This document shows positions 7,633-18,937 of a DNA stretch of 64,000 nt, piece by piece. The notes under the pieces were generated by a model. That model was not told the origin of the DNA, ran no database searches, and was given only the letters and a program-made list of their open reading frames with translations. Source of the DNA: Volvox africanus. Taxonomy: Eukaryota > Chlorophyta > Chlorophyceae > Chlamydomonadales > Volvocaceae. Numbering within the stretch: the stretch's first letter is position 1; every line of letters starts with the position of its first letter. The stretch lies in the NCBI GenBank assembly GCA_030268105.1, contig BSDZ01000119.1, positions 515,001 through 579,000 on the forward strand, read 5' to 3'. A program made the position numbers and the translations under genes.

Positions 7633-7652
7633 CGAGGAGGATGTCCTCCCGG
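7633..7652. repeat. Hairpin in each unit
   Basis: The inverted repeat GGAGGA-TG-TCCTCC with flanking C/G pairing could form a tight stem. It follows an AT-rich run with TATATA and recurs in every unit; role unknown. Confidence 0.5.
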
Positions 7653-7748
7653 CAATAGAGAGGCTCGTGATCCGTTAGTGATCTTTTAGTGCTGACTGGA
7701 ACCCTGCATAGAATGGGCTCACATACTGAGGGCGGCGAATGACAGGCA

Positions 7749-7773
7749 GTGGCCGGCAACTTGTGGCCGGCAA
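7749..7773. repeat. Direct repeat GTGGCCGGCAA x2
   Basis: Two exact 11-bp copies start 14 bp apart (7749-7759 and 7763-7773) and are repeated in every unit. Confidence 0.7.
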
Positions 7774-7850
7774 GCCAACGTGTCCCATGGTGTCATGACG
7801 TAATGAGGTACTCGGCAGTGACTTGGTGTTGTGTGGAATAGATAAGATAT

Positions 7851-7866
7851 ACGTACGTACGTACGT
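7851..7866. repeat. (ACGT)4 self-complementary tract
   Basis: Four tandem ACGT copies form a 16-bp palindrome, present at the same place in every unit and without visible length variation, unlike the CA tract. Confidence 0.8.
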
Positions 7867-8251
7867 CCATGTGATATGTACGTTTTCGTGCTACTAGCTA
7901 CGCACGTCGCGTGTGACGATGGGTTCATGATGTGCACTCACGTGTCGTCCCGAATATGGTGTTAAGCATATATGGTGTATAGCATCCACAAAACCGGGTC
8001 TGTGGGGATGGTATATGCGTGGCTTGCGCATGTGCTTTATGGCGGCGGGTGCACCTACAAGCCAGTTTGATCCATGGGGGTTTGTGAGTGTGTCTGGCAG
8101 GGCCAAACACGAGTGCTTGCAACGGTGGCAAAAACATGGACTCATACTGACTTATTCCTGTAAGCATTTTGATATTGCCACCCCAGCCCCATGACATGCA
8201 CATGATGTGTGTGGTGTGAAGGTTTCCTCCCAAGAGCTCCATGTGCGCGCT

Positions 8252-8311
8252 CACACACAAACACACACACACACACAAACACACATACACACACACACAC
8301 ACATACACACG

Positions 8312-8343
<32 letters not shown>

Positions 8344-8358
8344 CAAACACACACACAC

Positions 8359-8395
<37 letters not shown>

Positions 8396-8420
8396 TACAC
8401 ACACGCACACACACACACAC
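8252..8420. repeat. (CA)n-rich microsatellite, unit 1 (169 bp)
   Basis: A CA-dinucleotide tract with interruptions (CAAA, CGCA, CATA steps) lies between conserved GCGCT and CGTACCC flanks. This position accounts for the size differences among units: 73 bp in the shortest and 207 bp in the longest. Long open frames here are His-Thr or Cys-Val dipeptide translations of the repeat, not genes. Confidence 0.97.
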
Positions 8421-8857
8421 CGTACCCAGACCGGCCCAGATTCGAGCTTTCAGACGCATTTCGAGTAACGCAATCAACGCAGAAGGGCTGCCGAGTGGCT
8501 CAGCTCTCAGCTCTGGCTATATAGATAGCCATCATCAGCAGTACCAATAATGCAGCGGGCACTCCACCCAATCTGGCCCAGGCCCCACCGGGATGTGCAT
8601 CTAACATCATCACTTCCATTCCCCCGCCTGCTCTGCATGCTGCACAAATCCTCCCAGGACCACACCCCGCAGGGCCACCACGCGATCCTGGCCATCCACC
8701 AATAGCTGAGGCCCCTGACGACTCCAATCGCCCGTCATCCTGCCAGGGTAGCAGAGCTCCTTGCTGCTAAGCCTCTTGTTCTATCTATCTACTATTGCCC
8801 ATGTGACGAATGTCTGCTGGTGAGAGAACACATCGCGCAATTTCGGAGAATTTAGGA
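8421..8857. other. Spacer downstream of U1, unit 1
   Basis: 437 bp between the CA tract and the 3' end of the snRNA gene. It contains TCTATCTATCTA near 8780 and a CTATATAGATAG inverted repeat near 8518-8529. No conserved protein or tRNA is seen. It would hold any snRNA 3'-end processing signal, but I recognise none. Confidence 0.5.
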
Positions 8858-9017
8858 GCCGAGGTCGCGCAGTGCGCGAATCTCAGCCTGTCAAACATTT
8901 AGCCCTGCCGGACACCCGAAGGGCCGACTACGAAAGACCCTCGCGGAGTGCAAGGCGAGGACCAATCATACAACCGAGGCCATGGGGACCACCTCGAGAA
9001 GCGGGCCAGGTAAGTAT
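8858..9017 (-). ncRNA. U1: U1-like snRNA, copy 1 (reference copy)
   Basis: The minus-strand RNA of about 160 nt starts ATACTTACCTGG at 9017, identical to the U1 5' end that pairs with 5' splice sites. RNA positions 10-15 pair with 113-118 (helix H). Stem-loop I is 22-43. Stem-loop II is 48-89, with 14 of 16 pairs formed, a perfect inner stem CCUCGC/GCGAGG and loop CUUGCACUCC, closely matching the U1A-binding loop AUUGCACUCC. Stem-loop III (90-112) has a UUCG loop. A single-stranded stretch, AAAUGUUUGA (118-127), stands where the Sm site belongs, and the terminal stem-loop is 131-160. Length and order match U1 (about 164 nt). Oddities: stem-loop I has a CCCC loop in place of the usual GAUCAYGAAG, and the Sm site has a G inside the U run. 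Alternatives are a U1 variant or pseudogene family. A plus-strand exon ending in CAG|GTAAGTAT is unlikely given the structure. Confidence 0.78.
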
Positions 9018-9534
9018 GAAGGGAAAAGGAATGGCGGCGGACCACACTGCAGACGCTATCTCCGACCGGGATCTGGTGCGCGATGGTGGGTCAGCGTTTG
9101 TCCACGAAACGAGCAGCACGCACATATATTTGACATCTCTCGCTGTAACAGTACTCTTTACGTATATCCTATCTAGTGTTTTTACCCGTGTTTCCGGGCC
9201 ACGACACGATACCAGGCATCAAAATAGCATCCAGAGTTTACCAGTGCCAATGACTTTCTCTACGTGTTGCTGGGCGTGCAGCTATGACTAGCTATGCCAA
9301 TGTCAGGCATCAAGTCCGCAAGGAATGCGGCTTTGGCAACGGCATATACCTTATTTCCAGGCGACATGCGGAGGATTATGTAGTCACAACCTGTTACTAA
9401 TGACGACGGTGGCCGTGCTAGGAACTGCGTCCGGTAGCTTTTTGTCCTATCAGCTATCCATTCTCAATTGTGGATTATCAATGCGCAACTCGTTTGCGAA
9501 GCAAGGGCAGCAAGCTGGTGTGTTGTACGGATGT
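9018..9534. other. U1 upstream region, unit 1
   Basis: About 517 bp upstream of the snRNA with no coding feature I can support. It holds the USE-like element and an ATATAT run near 9123-9130 (about 110 nt upstream of the snRNA start). The base at -9 (9026) is A here but C in copies 12, 17, 20 and 21. Confidence 0.5.
9081..9092 (-). promoter_or_regulatory. USE-like element upstream of U1
   Basis: On the minus strand GACCCACCATCG lies 64-75 nt upstream of the snRNA start. It resembles the plant snRNA upstream sequence element (RTCCCACATCG) with one extra base, at about the usual distance. No convincing TATA box is seen near -30. It recurs in every unit; tentative. Confidence 0.35.
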
Positions 9535-9560
9535 CCCCTACCCCCCCCACCCCACCGGGG
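9535..9560 (-). other. G-quadruplex-prone tract
   Basis: The minus strand reads GGGGTGGGGGGGGTAGGGG: four G4 runs can be taken with loops of 0-2 nt, a strong quadruplex pattern (i-motif on the plus strand). It lies about 520 bp upstream of the snRNA gene and recurs unchanged in every unit I read. Confidence 0.6.
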
Positions 9561-9610
9561 ACTGGGCACCCACAAAAGCAAGTTTTCGTACAGAGTATGA
9601 AGCTCTCATA

Positions 9611-10776
9611 AGCGCTAACACACATTTTAGCAGTCAACGCTCAACCGGCTTGCAGTGCAGTTTATTTCAAAGCTTACGTAGTTCCAAACGTCAGACTTCG
9701 CTGGATTGCGCACCTCTCATCAAAAGCAGAAAGCCTTGGGTCTTCTGTAGTCAGTTCAGCTCTCGTATCTAGTGCAGCTCGTCAAGGTGAAGGACCTTGG
9801 TCGAGCCCTGTTCCCAGGACGTGTTTTCTCGAAGGAGTAAGCAAATCCGCTGTTACGGAGGAATTCTGTACGAGGGGACTCAATCTAAAGAGCAGACAAC
9901 CTGACCGCAGAAGTAAAGAGTCGCTCGGCTCTCAGGTCATGTCCAACATGTGGCGGCAGGACACCCGTTGTCTTGGTGGGGGAACACTGAAAGTCATTTT
10001 CGGCAGAGTCCAGCAGAGATCATAATAGGGATTGGGGATGGTATGGTAGGAAATGGTGCACACGGACGCGATTGGGGTCGATCAGCATTTCCGGTGCATG
10101 ACGGGGAATTCAGTATTTCTAGATAGATGACTGATATTGATATTTATTTTTATATACCGAGGAGGATGTCCTCCCGGCAATAGAGAGGCTCGTGATCCGT
10201 TAGTGATCTTTTAGTGCTGACTGGAACCCTGCATAGAATGGGCTCACATACTGAGGGCGGCGAATGACAGGCAGTGGCCGGCAACTTGTGGCCGGCAAGC
10301 CAACGTGTCCCATGGTGTCATGACGTAATGAGGTACTCGGCAGTGACTTGGTGTTGTGTGGAATAGATAAGATATACGTACGTACGTACGTCCATGTGAT
10401 ATGTACGTTTTCGTGCTACTAGCTACGCACGTCGCGTGTGACGATGGGTTCATGATGTGCACTCACGTGTCGTCCCGAATATGGTGTTAAGCATATATGG
10501 TGTATAGCATCCACAAAACCGGGTCTGTGGGGATGGTATATGCGTGGCTTGCGCATGTGCTTTATGGCGGCGGGTGCACCTACAAGCCAGTTTGATCCAT
10601 GGGGGTTTGTGAGTGTGTCTGGCAGGGCCAAACATGAGTGCTTGCAACGGTGGCAAAAACATGGACCCATACTGACTTATTCCTGTAAGCATTTTGATAT
10701 TGCCACCCCAGCCCCATGACATGCACATGATGTGTGTGGTGTGAAGGTTTCCTCCCAAGAGCTCCATGTGCGCGCT
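9611..10776. other. Array unit 2: non-coding spacer
   Basis: Same 1,166-bp spacer as at 7086-8251 with a few single-base differences (for example 9734 and 9813). No gene seen. The spacer recurs in each later unit between the C-rich tract and the CA tract. Confidence 0.7.
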
Positions 10777-10777
10777 C

Positions 10778-10812
<35 letters not shown>

Positions 10813-10841
10813 CACGCACACACAAACACACACACACACAC

Positions 10842-10872
<31 letters not shown>

Positions 10873-11360
10873 TACACACACACACACACACACACATACA
10901 CACACGCACACACACACACACACCGTACCCAGACCGGCCCAGATTCGAGCTTTCAGACGCATTTCGAGTAACGCAATCAACGCAGAAGGGCTGCCGAGTG
11001 GCTCAGCTCTCAGCTCTGGCTATATAGATAGCCATCATCAGCAGTACCAATAATGCAGCGGGCACTCCACCCAATCTGGCCCAGGCCCCACCGGGATGTG
11101 CATCTAACATCATCACTTCCATTCCCCCGCCTGCTCTGCATGCTGCACAAATCCTCCCAGGACCACACCCCGCAGGGCCACCACGCGATCCTGGCCATCC
11201 ACCAATAGCTGAGGCCCCTGACGACTCCAATCGCCCGTCATCCTGCCAGGGTAGCAGAGCTCCTTGCTGCTAAGCCTCTTGTTCTATCTATCTACTATTG
11301 CCCATGTGACGAATGTCTGCTGGTGAGAGAACACATCGCGCAATTTCGGAGAATTTAGGA

Positions 11361-11520
11361 GCCGAGGTCGCGCAGTGCGCGAATCTCAGCCTGTCAAACA
11401 TTTAGCCCTGCCGGACACCCGAAGGGCCGACTACGAAAGACCCTCGCGGAGTGCAAGGCGAGGACCAATCATACAACCGAGGCCATGGGGACCACCTCGA
11501 GAAGCGGGCCAGGTAAGTAT
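11361..11520 (-). ncRNA. U1: U1-like snRNA, copy 2
   Basis: Same sequence as copy 1. CA tract at 10777-10923 (147 bp). Confidence 0.77.
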
Positions 11521-13789
11521 GAAGGGAAAAGGAATGGCGGCGGACCACACTGCAGACGCTATCTCCGACCGGGATCTGGTGCGCGATGGTGGGTCAGCGT
11601 TTGTCCACGAAACGAGCAGCACGCACATATATTTGACATCTCTCGCTGTAACAGTACTCTTTACGTATATCCTATCTAGTGTTTTTACCCGTGTTTCCGG
11701 GCCACGACACGATACCAGGCATCAAAATAGCATCCAGAGTTTACCAGTGCCAATGACTTTCTCTACGTGTTGCTGGGCGTGCAGCTATGACTAGCTATGC
11801 CAATGTCAGGCATCAAGTCCGCAAGGAATGCGGCTTTGGCAACGGCATATACCTTATTTCCAGGCGACATGCGGAGGATTATGTAGTCACAACCTGTTAC
11901 TAATGACGACGGTGGCCGTGCTAGGAACTGCGTCCGGTAGCTTTTTGTCCTATCAGCTATCCATTCTCAATTGTGGATTATCAATGCGCAACTCGTTTGC
12001 GAAGCAAGGGCAGCAAGCTGGTGTGTTGTACGGATGTCCCCTACCCCCCCCACCCCACCGGGGACTGGGCACCCACAAAAGCAAGTTTTCGTACAGAGTA
12101 TGAAGCTCTCATAAGCGCTAACACACATTTTAGCAGTCAACGCTCAACCGGCTTGCAGTGCAGTTTATTTCAAAGCTTACGTAGTTCCAAACGTCAGACT
12201 TCGCTGGATTGCGCACCTCTCATCAAAAGCAGAAAGTCTTGGGTCTTCTGTAGTCAGTTCAGCTCTCGTATCTAGTGCAGCTCGTCAAGGTGAAGGACCT
12301 TGGTCGAGCCCTGTTCCTAGGACGTGTTTTCTCGAAGGAGTAAGCAAATCCGCTGTTACGGAGGAATTCTGTACGAGGGGACTCAATCTAAAGAGCAGAC
12401 AACCTGACCGCAGAAGTAAAGAGTCGCTCGGCTCTCAGGTCATGTCCAACATGTGGCGGCAGGACACCCGTTGTCTTGGTGGGGGAACACTGAAAGTCAT
12501 TTTCGGCAGAGTCCAGCAGAGATCATAATAGGGATTGGGGATGGTATGGTAGGAAATGGTGCACACGGACGCGATTGGGGTCGATCAGCATTTCCGGTGC
12601 ATGACGGGGAATTCAGTATTTCTAGATAGATGACTGATATTGATATTTATTTTTATATACCGAGGAGGATGTCCTCCCGGCAATAGAGAGGCTCGTGATC
12701 CGTTAGTGATCTTTTAGTGCTGACTGGAACCCTGCATAGAATGGGCTCACATACTGAGGGCGGCGAATGACAGGCAGTGGCCGGCAACTTGTGGCCGGCA
12801 AGCCAACGTGTCCCATGGTGTCATGACGTAATGAGGTACTCGGCAGTGACTTGGTGTTGTGTGGAATAGATAAGATATACGTACGTACGTACGTCCATGT
12901 GATATGTACGTTTTCGTGCTACTAGCTACGCACGTCGCGTGTGACGATGGGTTCATGATGTGCACTCACGTGTCGTCCCGAATATGGTGTTAAGCATATA
13001 TGGTGTATAGCATCCACAAAACCGGGTCTGTGGGGATGGTATATGCGTGGCTTGCGCATGTGCTTTATGGCGGCGGGTGCACCTACAAGCCAGTTTGATC
13101 CATGGGGGTTTGTGAGTGTGTCTGGCAGGGCCAAACACGAGTGCTTGCAACGGTGGCAAAAACATGGACCCATACTGACTTATTCCTGTAAGCATTTTGA
13201 TATTGCCACCCCAGCCCCATGACATGCACATGATGTGTGTGGTGTGAAGGTTTCCTCCCAAGAGCTCCATGTGCGCGCTCACACACAAACACACACACAC
13301 ACACACATACACATACACACACACACACATACACACGCACACACACACACACCGTACCCAGACCGGCCCAGATTCGAGCTTTCAGACGCATTTCGAGTAA
13401 CGCAATCAACGCAGAAGGGCTGCCGAGTGGCTCAGCTCTCAGCTCTGGCTATATAGATAGCCATCATCAGCAGTACCAATAATGCAGCGGGCACTCCACC
13501 CAATCTGGCCCAGGCCCCACCGGGATGTGCATCTAACATCATCACTTCCATTCCCCCGCCTGCTCTGCATGCTGCACAAATCCTCCCAGGACCACACCCC
13601 GCAGGGCCACCACGCGATCCTGGCCATCCACCAATAGCTGAGGCCCCTGACGACTCCAATCGCCCGTCATCCTGCCAGGGTAGCAGAGCTCCTTGCTGCT
13701 AAGCCTCTTGTTCTATCTATCTACTATTGCCCATGTGACGAATGTCTGCTGGTGAGAGAACACATCGCGCAATTTCGGAGAATTTAGGA

Positions 13790-13949
13790 GCCGAGGTCGC
13801 GCAGTGCGCGAATCTCAGCCTGTCAAACATTTAGCCCTGCCGGACACCCGAAGGGCCGACTACGAAAGACCCTCGCGGAGTGCAAGGCGAGGACCAATCA
13901 TACAACCGAGGCCATGGGGACCACCTCGAGAAGCGGGCCAGGTAAGTAT
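13790..13949 (-). ncRNA. U1: U1-like snRNA, copy 3
   Basis: Same sequence as copy 1. CA tract at 13280-13352 (73 bp), the shortest in the window. Confidence 0.77.
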
Positions 13950-15708
13950 GAAGGGAAAAGGAATGGCGGCGGACCACACTGCAGACGCTATCTCCGACCG
14001 GGATCTGGTGCGCGATGGTGGGTCAGCGTTTGTCCACGAAACGAGCAGCACGCACATATATTTGACATCTCTCGCTGTAACAGTACTCTTTACGTATATC
14101 CTATCTAGTGTTTTTACCCGTGTTTCCGGGCCACGACACGATACCAGGCATCAAAATAGCATCCAGAGTTTACCAGTGCCAATGACTTTCTCTACGTGTT
14201 GCTGGGCGTGCAGCTATGACTAGCTATGCCAATGTCAGGCATCAAGTCCGCAAGGAATGCGGCTTTGGCAACGGCATATACCTTATTTCCAGGCGACATG
14301 CGGAGGATTATGTAGTCACAACCTGTTACTAATGACGACGGTGGCCGTGCTAGGAACTGCGTCCGGTAGCTTTTTGTCCTATCAGCTATCCATTCTCAAT
14401 TGTGGATTATCAATGCGCAACTCGTTTGCGAAGCAAGGGCAGCAAGCTGGTGTGTTGTACGGATGTCCCCTACCCCCCCCACCCCACCGGGGACTGGGCA
14501 CCCACAAAAGCAAGTTTTCGTACAGAGTATGAAGCTCTCATAAGCGCTAACACACATTTTAGCAGTCAACGCTCAACCGGCTTGCAGTGCAGTTTATTTC
14601 AAAGCTTACGTAGTTCCAAACGTCAGACTTCGCTGGATTGCGCACCTCTCATCAAAAGCAGAAAGTCTTGGGTCTTCTGTAGTCAGTTCAGCTCTCGTAT
14701 CTAGTGCAGCTCGTCAAGGTGAAGGACCTTGGTCGAGCCCTGTTCCCAGGACGTGTTTTCTCGAAGGAGTAAGCAAATCCGCTGTTACGGAGGAATTCTG
14801 TACGAGGGGACTCAATCTAAAGAGCAGACAACCTGACCGCAGAAGTAAAGAGTCGCTCGGCTCTCAGGTCATGTCCAACATGTGGCGGCAGGACACCCGT
14901 TGTCTTGGTGGGGGAACACTGAAAGTCATTTTCGGCAGAGTCCAGCAGAGATCATAATAGGGATTGGGGATGGTATGGTAGGAAATGGTGCACACGGACG
15001 CGATTGGGGTCGATCAGCATTTCCGGTGCATGACGGGGAATTCAGTATTTCTAGATAGATGACTGATATTGATATTTATTTTTATATACCGAGGAGGATG
15101 TCCTCCCGGCAATAGAGAGGCTCGTGATCCGTTAGTGATCTTTTAGTGCTGACTGGAACCCTGCATAGAATGGGCTCACATACTGAGGGCGGCGAATGAC
15201 AGGCAGTGGCCGGCAACTTGTGGCCGGCAAGCCAACGTGTCCCATGGTGTCATGACGTAATGAGGTACTCGGCAGTGACTTGGTGTTGTGTGGAATAGAT
15301 AAGATATACGTACGTACGTACGTCCATGTGATATGTACGTTTTCGTGCTACTAGCTACGCACGTCGCGTGTGACGATGGGTTCATGATGTGCACTCACGT
15401 GTCGTCCCGAATATGGTGTTAAGCATATATGGTGTATAGCATCCACAAAACCGGGTCTGTGGGGATGGTATATGCGTGGCTTGCGCATGTGCTTTATGGC
15501 GGCGGGTGCACCTACAAGCCAGTTTGATCCATGGGGGTTTGTGAGTGTGTCTGGCAGGGCCAAACATGAGTGCTTGCAACGGTGGCAAAAACATGGACCC
15601 ATACTGACTTATTCCTGTAAGCATTTTGATATTGCCACCCCAGCCCCATGACATGCACATGATGTGTGTGGTGTGAGGGTTTCCTCCCAAGAGCTCCATG
15701 TGCGCGCT

Positions 15709-15742
<34 letters not shown>

Positions 15743-16220
15743 CAAACACACACACACACATACACACGCACACACACACACACCGTACCCAGACCGGCCC
15801 AGATTCGAGCTTTCAGACGCATTTCGAGTAACGCAATCAACGCAGAAGGGCTGCCGAGTGGCTCAGCTCTCAGCTCTGGCTATATAGATAGCCATCATCA
15901 GCAGTACCAATAATGCAGCGGGCATTCCACCCAATCTGGCCCAGGCCCCACCGGGATGTGCATCTAACATCATCACTTCCATTCCCCCGCCTGCTCTGCA
16001 TGCTGCACAAATCCTCCCAGGACCACACCCCGCAGGGCCACCACGCGATCCTGGCCATCCACCAATAGCTGAGGCCCCTGACGACTCCAATCGCCCGTCA
16101 TCCTGCCAGGGTAGCAGAGCTCCTTGCTGCTAAGCCTCTTGTTCTATCTATCTACTATTGCCCATGTGACGAATGTCTGCTGGTGAGAGAACACATCGCG
16201 CAATTTCGGAGAATTTAGGA

Positions 16221-16380
16221 GCCGAGGTCGCGCAGTGCGCGAATCTCAGCCTGTCAAACATTTAGCCCTGCCGGACACCCGAAGGGCCGACTACGAAAGA
16301 CCCTCGCGGAGTGCAAGGCGAGGACCAATCATACAACCGAGGCCATGGGGACCACCTCGAGAAGCGGGCCAGGTAAGTAT
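16221..16380 (-). ncRNA. U1: U1-like snRNA, copy 4
   Basis: Same sequence as copy 1. CA tract at 15709-15783 (75 bp); private spacer variant near 15926. Confidence 0.77.
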
Positions 16381-18218
16381 GAAGGGAAAAGGAATGGCGG
16401 CGGACCACACTGCAGACGCTATCTCCGACCGGGATCTGGTGCGCGATGGTGGGTCAGCGTTTGTCCACGAAACGAGCAGCACGCACATATATTTGACATC
16501 TCTCGCTGTAACAGTACTCTTTACGTATATCCTATCTAGTGTTTTTACCCGTGTTTCCGGGCCACGACACGATACCAGGCATCAAAATAGCATCCAGAGT
16601 TTACCAGTGCCAATGACTTTCTCTACGTGTTGCTGGGCGTGCAGCTATGACTAGCTATGCCAATGTCAGGCATCAAGTCCGCAAGGAATGCGGCTTTGGC
16701 AACGGCATATACCTTATTTCCAGGCGACATGCGGAGGATTATGTAGTCACAACCTGTTACTAATGACGACGGTGGCCGTGCTAGGAACTGCGTCCGGTAG
16801 CTTTTTGTCCTATCAGCTATCCATTCTCAATTGTGGATTATCAATGCGCAACTCGTTTGCGAAGCAAGGGCAGCAAGCTGGTGTGTTGTACGGATGTCCC
16901 CTACCCCCCCCACCCCACCGGGGACTGGGCACCCACAAAAGCAAGTTTTCGTACAGAGTATGAAGCTCTCATAAGCGCTAACACACATTTTAGCAGTCAA
17001 CGCTCAACCGGCTTGCAGTGCAGTTTATTTCAAAGCTTACGTAGTTCCAAACGTCAGACTTCGCTGGATTGCGCACCTCTCATCAAAAGCAGAAAGTCTT
17101 GGGTCTTCTGTAGTCAGTTCAGCTCTCGTATCTAGTGCAGCTCGTCAAGGTGAAGGACCTTGGTCGAGCCCTGTTCCCAGGACGTGTTTTCTCGAAGGAG
17201 TAAGCAAATCCGCTGTTACGGAGGAATTCTGTACGAGGGGACTCAATCTAAAGAGCAGACAACCTGACCGCAGAAGTAAAGAGTCGCTCGGCTCTCAGGT
17301 CATGTCCAACATGTGGCGGCAGGACACCCGTTGTCTTGGTGGGGGAACACTGAAAGTCATTTTCGGCAGAGTCCAGCAGAGATCATAATAGGGATTGGGG
17401 ATGGTATGGTAGGAAATGGTGCACACGGACGCGATTGGGGTCGATCAGCATTTCCGGTGCATGACGGGGAATTCAGTATTTCTAGATAGATGACTGATAT
17501 TGATATTTATTTTTATATACCGAGGAGGATGTCCTCCCGGCAATAGAGAGGCTCGTGATCCGTTAGTGATCTTTTAGTGCTGACTGGAACCCTGCATAGA
17601 ATGGGCTCACATACTGAGGGCGGCGAATGACAGGCAGTGGCCGGCAACTTGTGGCCGGCAAGCCAACGTGTCCCATGGTGTCATGACGTAATGAGGTACT
17701 CGGCAGTGACTTGGTGTTGTGTGGAATAGATAAGATATACGTACGTACGTACGTCCATGTGATATGTACGTTTTCGTGCTACTAGCTACGCACGTCGCGT
17801 GTGACGATGGGTTCATGATGTGCACTCACGTGTCGTCCCGAATATGGTGTTAAGCATATATGGTGTATAGCATCCACAAAACCGGGTCTGTGGGGATGGT
17901 ATATGCGTGGCTTGCGCATGTGCTTTATGGCGGCGGGTGCACCTACAAGCCAGTTTGATCCATGGGGGTTTGTGAGTGTGTCTGGCAGGGCCAAACATGA
18001 GTGCTTGCAACGGTGGCAAAAACATGGACCCATACTGACTTATTCCTGTAAGCATTTTGATATTGCCACCCCAGCCCCATGACATGCACATGATGTGTGT
18101 GGTGTGAAGGTTTCCTCCCAAGAGCTCCATGTGCGCGCTCACACACAAACACACACACACACACACAAACACGCACACACACACACGCACACACAAACAC
18201 ACACACACACACACATAC

Positions 18219-18260
<42 letters not shown>

Positions 18261-18308
18261 ACGCACACACACACACACACACACGCACACACAAACACAC
18301 ACACACAC

Positions 18309-18340
<32 letters not shown>

Positions 18341-18777
18341 CGTACCCAGACCGGCCCAGATTCGAGCTTTCAGACGCATTTCGAGTAACGCAATCAACGC
18401 AGAAGGGCTGCCGAGTGGCTCAGCTCTCAGCTCTGGCTATATAGATAGCCATCATCAGCAGTACCAATAATGCAGCGGGCACTCCACCCAATCTGGCCCA
18501 GGCCCCACCGGGATGTGCATCTAACATCATCACTTCCATTCCCCCGCCTGCTCTGCATGCTGCACAAATCCTCCCAGGACCACACCCCGCAGGGCCACCA
18601 CGCGATCCTGGCCATCCACCAATAGCTGAGGCCCCTGACGACTCCAATCGCCCGTCATCCTGCCAGGGTAGCAGAGCTCCTTGCTGCTAAGCCTCTTGTT
18701 CTATCTATCTACTATTGCCCATGTGACGAATGTCTGCTGGTGAGAGAACACATCGCGCAATTTCGGAGAATTTAGGA

Positions 18778-18937
18778 GCCGAGGTCGCGCAGTGCGCGAA
18801 TCTCAGCCTGTCAAACATTTAGCCCTGCCGGACACCCGAAGGGCCGACTACGAAAGACCCTCGCGGAGTGCAAGGCGAGGACCAATCATACAACCGAGGC
18901 CATGGGGACCACCTCGAGAAGCGGGCCAGGTAAGTAT
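18778..18937 (-). ncRNA. U1: U1-like snRNA, copy 5
   Basis: Same sequence as copy 1. CA tract at 18140-18340 (201 bp); start of a stretch where long and short units alternate. Confidence 0.77.

Larger units (their letters stand above)
7086..8251. other. Array unit 1: non-coding spacer after the LTR
   Basis: A 1,166-bp spacer, equivalent to 9611-10776 in unit 2. I see no gene. It holds an AT-rich stretch near 7605-7630, a hairpin (7633-7652), an 11-bp direct repeat (7749-7773) and an (ACGT)4 palindrome (7851-7866). Short open frames are not conserved in any recognisable protein family. Confidence 0.7.

Noticed and set aside
8480..8530. tRNA-like GCCGAGTGGCTCAG near the CA tract
   Set aside because: It resembles a Leu/Ser tRNA A box, but no B box or cloverleaf follows at the right distance.
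8207..8550. Long open frames of His-Thr or Cys-Val repeats in every unit, both strands
   Set aside because: These are translations of the CA microsatellite in all frames; length varies with the repeat and the flanks match no protein family I know.
9000..9020. Perfect 5' splice site CAG|GTAAGTAT on the plus strand as evidence of a plus-strand gene
   Set aside because: The same bases on the minus strand are the U1 5' end, which is complementary to splice donors by nature. The paired stem-loop II favours the snRNA reading.
8872..9291. 139-codon plus-strand open frame repeated in each unit
   Set aside because: It is antisense to the U1-like RNA and its upstream region. Its apparent conservation follows from the repeat, and it is cut by a stop in unit 18 (51358).
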